The notes under the pieces: generated by a model
Database searches by the model: none
What the model was told of the DNA's origin: nothing
The model's input: the letters and a program-made list of their open reading frames with translations, nothing else
In this document: piece after piece, positions 62,976-64,000 of the stretch
Position numbering within the stretch: the stretch's first letter is position 1
Layout of the letters: each line of letters starts with the position of its first letter
Position numbers and translations under genes: made by a program
Assembly: GCA_018136815.1 (NCBI GenBank)
Contig: CM030942.1
Span: 2,317,171 to 2,381,170, forward strand
Length of the DNA: 64,000 nt
Direction of reading: 5' to 3'
DNA from: Isochrysis galbana
Lineage: Eukaryota > Haptophyta > Isochrysidales > Isochrysidaceae

Positions 62976-63186
62976 TTCCTTGTGTGCATTGGTTTGGGTG
63001 CAACTGCTATGGTAGCGCACGCGTCCGGGTCCAACCCAGGAAACCGAAGAAAAAGGAAAGAAGAGGGGAAGGGAAAGGGGCGCGAGGAAGGGGAGCTTGA
63101 AGGGCGTTGGACATAATAATGTAGCAAGCGTTGTGCCCAATGTAGGTGTAGGTGTTAGCCCCGAATCTTTAGATCTTTTTTAAGTG
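62976..63186. other. Downstream flank of the ankyrin gene
   Basis: No coding sequence is supported; it is probably the 3' untranslated region and spacer. Confidence 0.4.
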
Positions 63187-64000
63187 TCAACTGCTAGATG
63201 GCGATGACCTCGCCATTTCCAATAGGATGAGGTCCTCGAGCAAGTCCGCAGTAGTGTGCTGCCCATTCATGCGCGCAAGTTCGGCAACTGAGCGCCCTTC
63301 TAGGTCCTCGATTTTCAACTGAGACGTCAACCTGGGACCGTCCTCTGCTGACAAAAGCCAATGGAGCATTGTGTCATGACCTTTCCACGCTGCCTTGGCA
63401 ACTGCGCCGTGACGCGCATCATTGACATGCCCGAGGTCAAGACCTTTCGACATCAGCCACCGACATGTGTCAATGTTTCCAGCTGCCGCGGCCCATTGGA
63501 CAGCGGCACAACCAAAGCGATTTAATGCCGACACATCAACGAGCGGGTGGCTCATGATGAGCTCCATAGTCGGCTGATGGCCCCCAAAGACAGCCCAGTC
63601 AAACGCCGTCGAGTCATCGCGCATCCGGAGTGTAACGTCCGCTCCTGCCTCATTAAGGAGGTAGCGGGCCACATCATATTGCCCATATTTGGCCGCGAAC
63701 ATCAGCGCTGTCCGTCCGACCTTATTGGCCGCATCAACCGGCACTTTGGCCTCCTCTACCAACCATATCGCCGTATCCAATTGGCCATAGCTAGCGCACC
63801 ACATCAACGCTGTACTACCGAACTTGTCGACCGCGTGCCCGGGCTGCCAACCCTCCTTAGCGAGTGCACGTGCCCGAGCCACGTCTCCTATTGCGCACGC
63901 ACTAATGCCTCCTCGATCTTCCAACTCCGCGTATGGTGTTCGCCCGTCGCGTTCGAGGATACGCAACATAGTTTTCGGAGGCGCCGATGCACCGTAGTGA
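63187..64000 (-). CDS. Ankyrin-repeat protein, 5'-incomplete
   Basis: The frame is open from the right edge of the window to a stop at 63187, at least 270 codons. The first ATG inside is at 63969, but codons upstream (HYGASAPPKT) look coding, so the start is probably beyond 64000. It holds five to six ankyrin repeats: DKFGSTALMWCASYGQLDTA, NKVGRTALMFAAKYGQYDVA, MRDDSTAFDWAVFGGHQPTM, NRFGCAAVQWAAAAGNIDTC, DARHGAVAKAAWKGHDTMLH and a last degenerate unit. The leading TPYAELEDRGG segment precedes the array. Ankyrin arrays mediate protein binding; no catalytic domain is visible in this part. Confidence 0.88.
   Translation of the reverse strand, partial: HYGASAPPKTMLRILERDGRTPYAELEDRGGISACAIGDVARARALAKEGWQPGHAVDKFGSTALMWCASYGQLDTAIWLVEEAKVPVDAANKVGRTALMFAAKYGQYDVARYLLNEAGADVTLRMRDDSTAFDWAVFGGHQPTMELIMSHPLVDVSALNRFGCAAVQWAAAAGNIDTCRWLMSKGLDLGHVNDARHGAVAKAAWKGHDTMLHWLLSAEDGPRLTSQLKIEDLEGRSVAELARMNGQHTTADLLEDLILLEMARSSPSSS

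Overview
The window is nuclear DNA of a photosynthetic eukaryote. Its genes have GT-AG introns: spliceosome, condensin-like, Rab-recycling, eIF2B and MPS1/TTK-kinase genes sit beside a nuclear-encoded fucoxanthin chlorophyll a/c (FCP-type) antenna protein. High GC, long polypurine/polypyrimidine tracts, abundant short DNA transposons and gypsy-type retrotransposon debris suggest an alga with a secondary red plastid. A haptophyte is my best guess, but the lineage is inference. A 100-N run at 57933-58032 shows this is scaffolded assembly.

Layout. 1-4937: 3'-incomplete gene for an SMCHD1/MORC-like GHKL ATPase (minus). 5140-17850: a transposon-rich block with two copies (6689-10163 and 11523-14385) of a terminal-inverted-repeat element that carries homogeneous 204-bp tandem arrays and has perfect 7-bp target duplications, then an LTR remnant and a gag-protease relic. 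17854-19078: CS-domain protein. 19100-25930: retrotransposon, hAT and other relics around a four-exon NF-YB-type histone-fold gene (22481-23212). 25933-27286: splicing factor 1 (SF1/BBP)-like. 27490-29440: nested inverted-repeat elements. 29566-31680: SLC5 sodium/solute symporter. 33212-34636: MTG1/YlqF GTPase. 34900-37523: repeats and a possible 2OG-Fe(II)-oxygenase-like gene with a broken 5' part. 39032-39963: FCP-type light-harvesting protein. 41099-43410: eIF2B epsilon. 45530-48974: MPS1/TTK kinase. 49974-50474: short proline-rich secreted or membrane protein. 51595-53390: Rab GDI, divergent from a condensin D2-like HEAT protein (54391-57903). 59785-61751: DRAM/Frag1-like membrane protein with an internal duplication. 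63187-64000: ankyrin-repeat protein, 5'-incomplete.

The genes do not form a pathway. They are scattered housekeeping genes separated by repeats. Several have a long GA/CT tract within a few hundred bases of the start codon. Exon structures were worked out by hand from splice signals and reading-frame continuity. All family names come from recognising conserved motifs, not from database searches.
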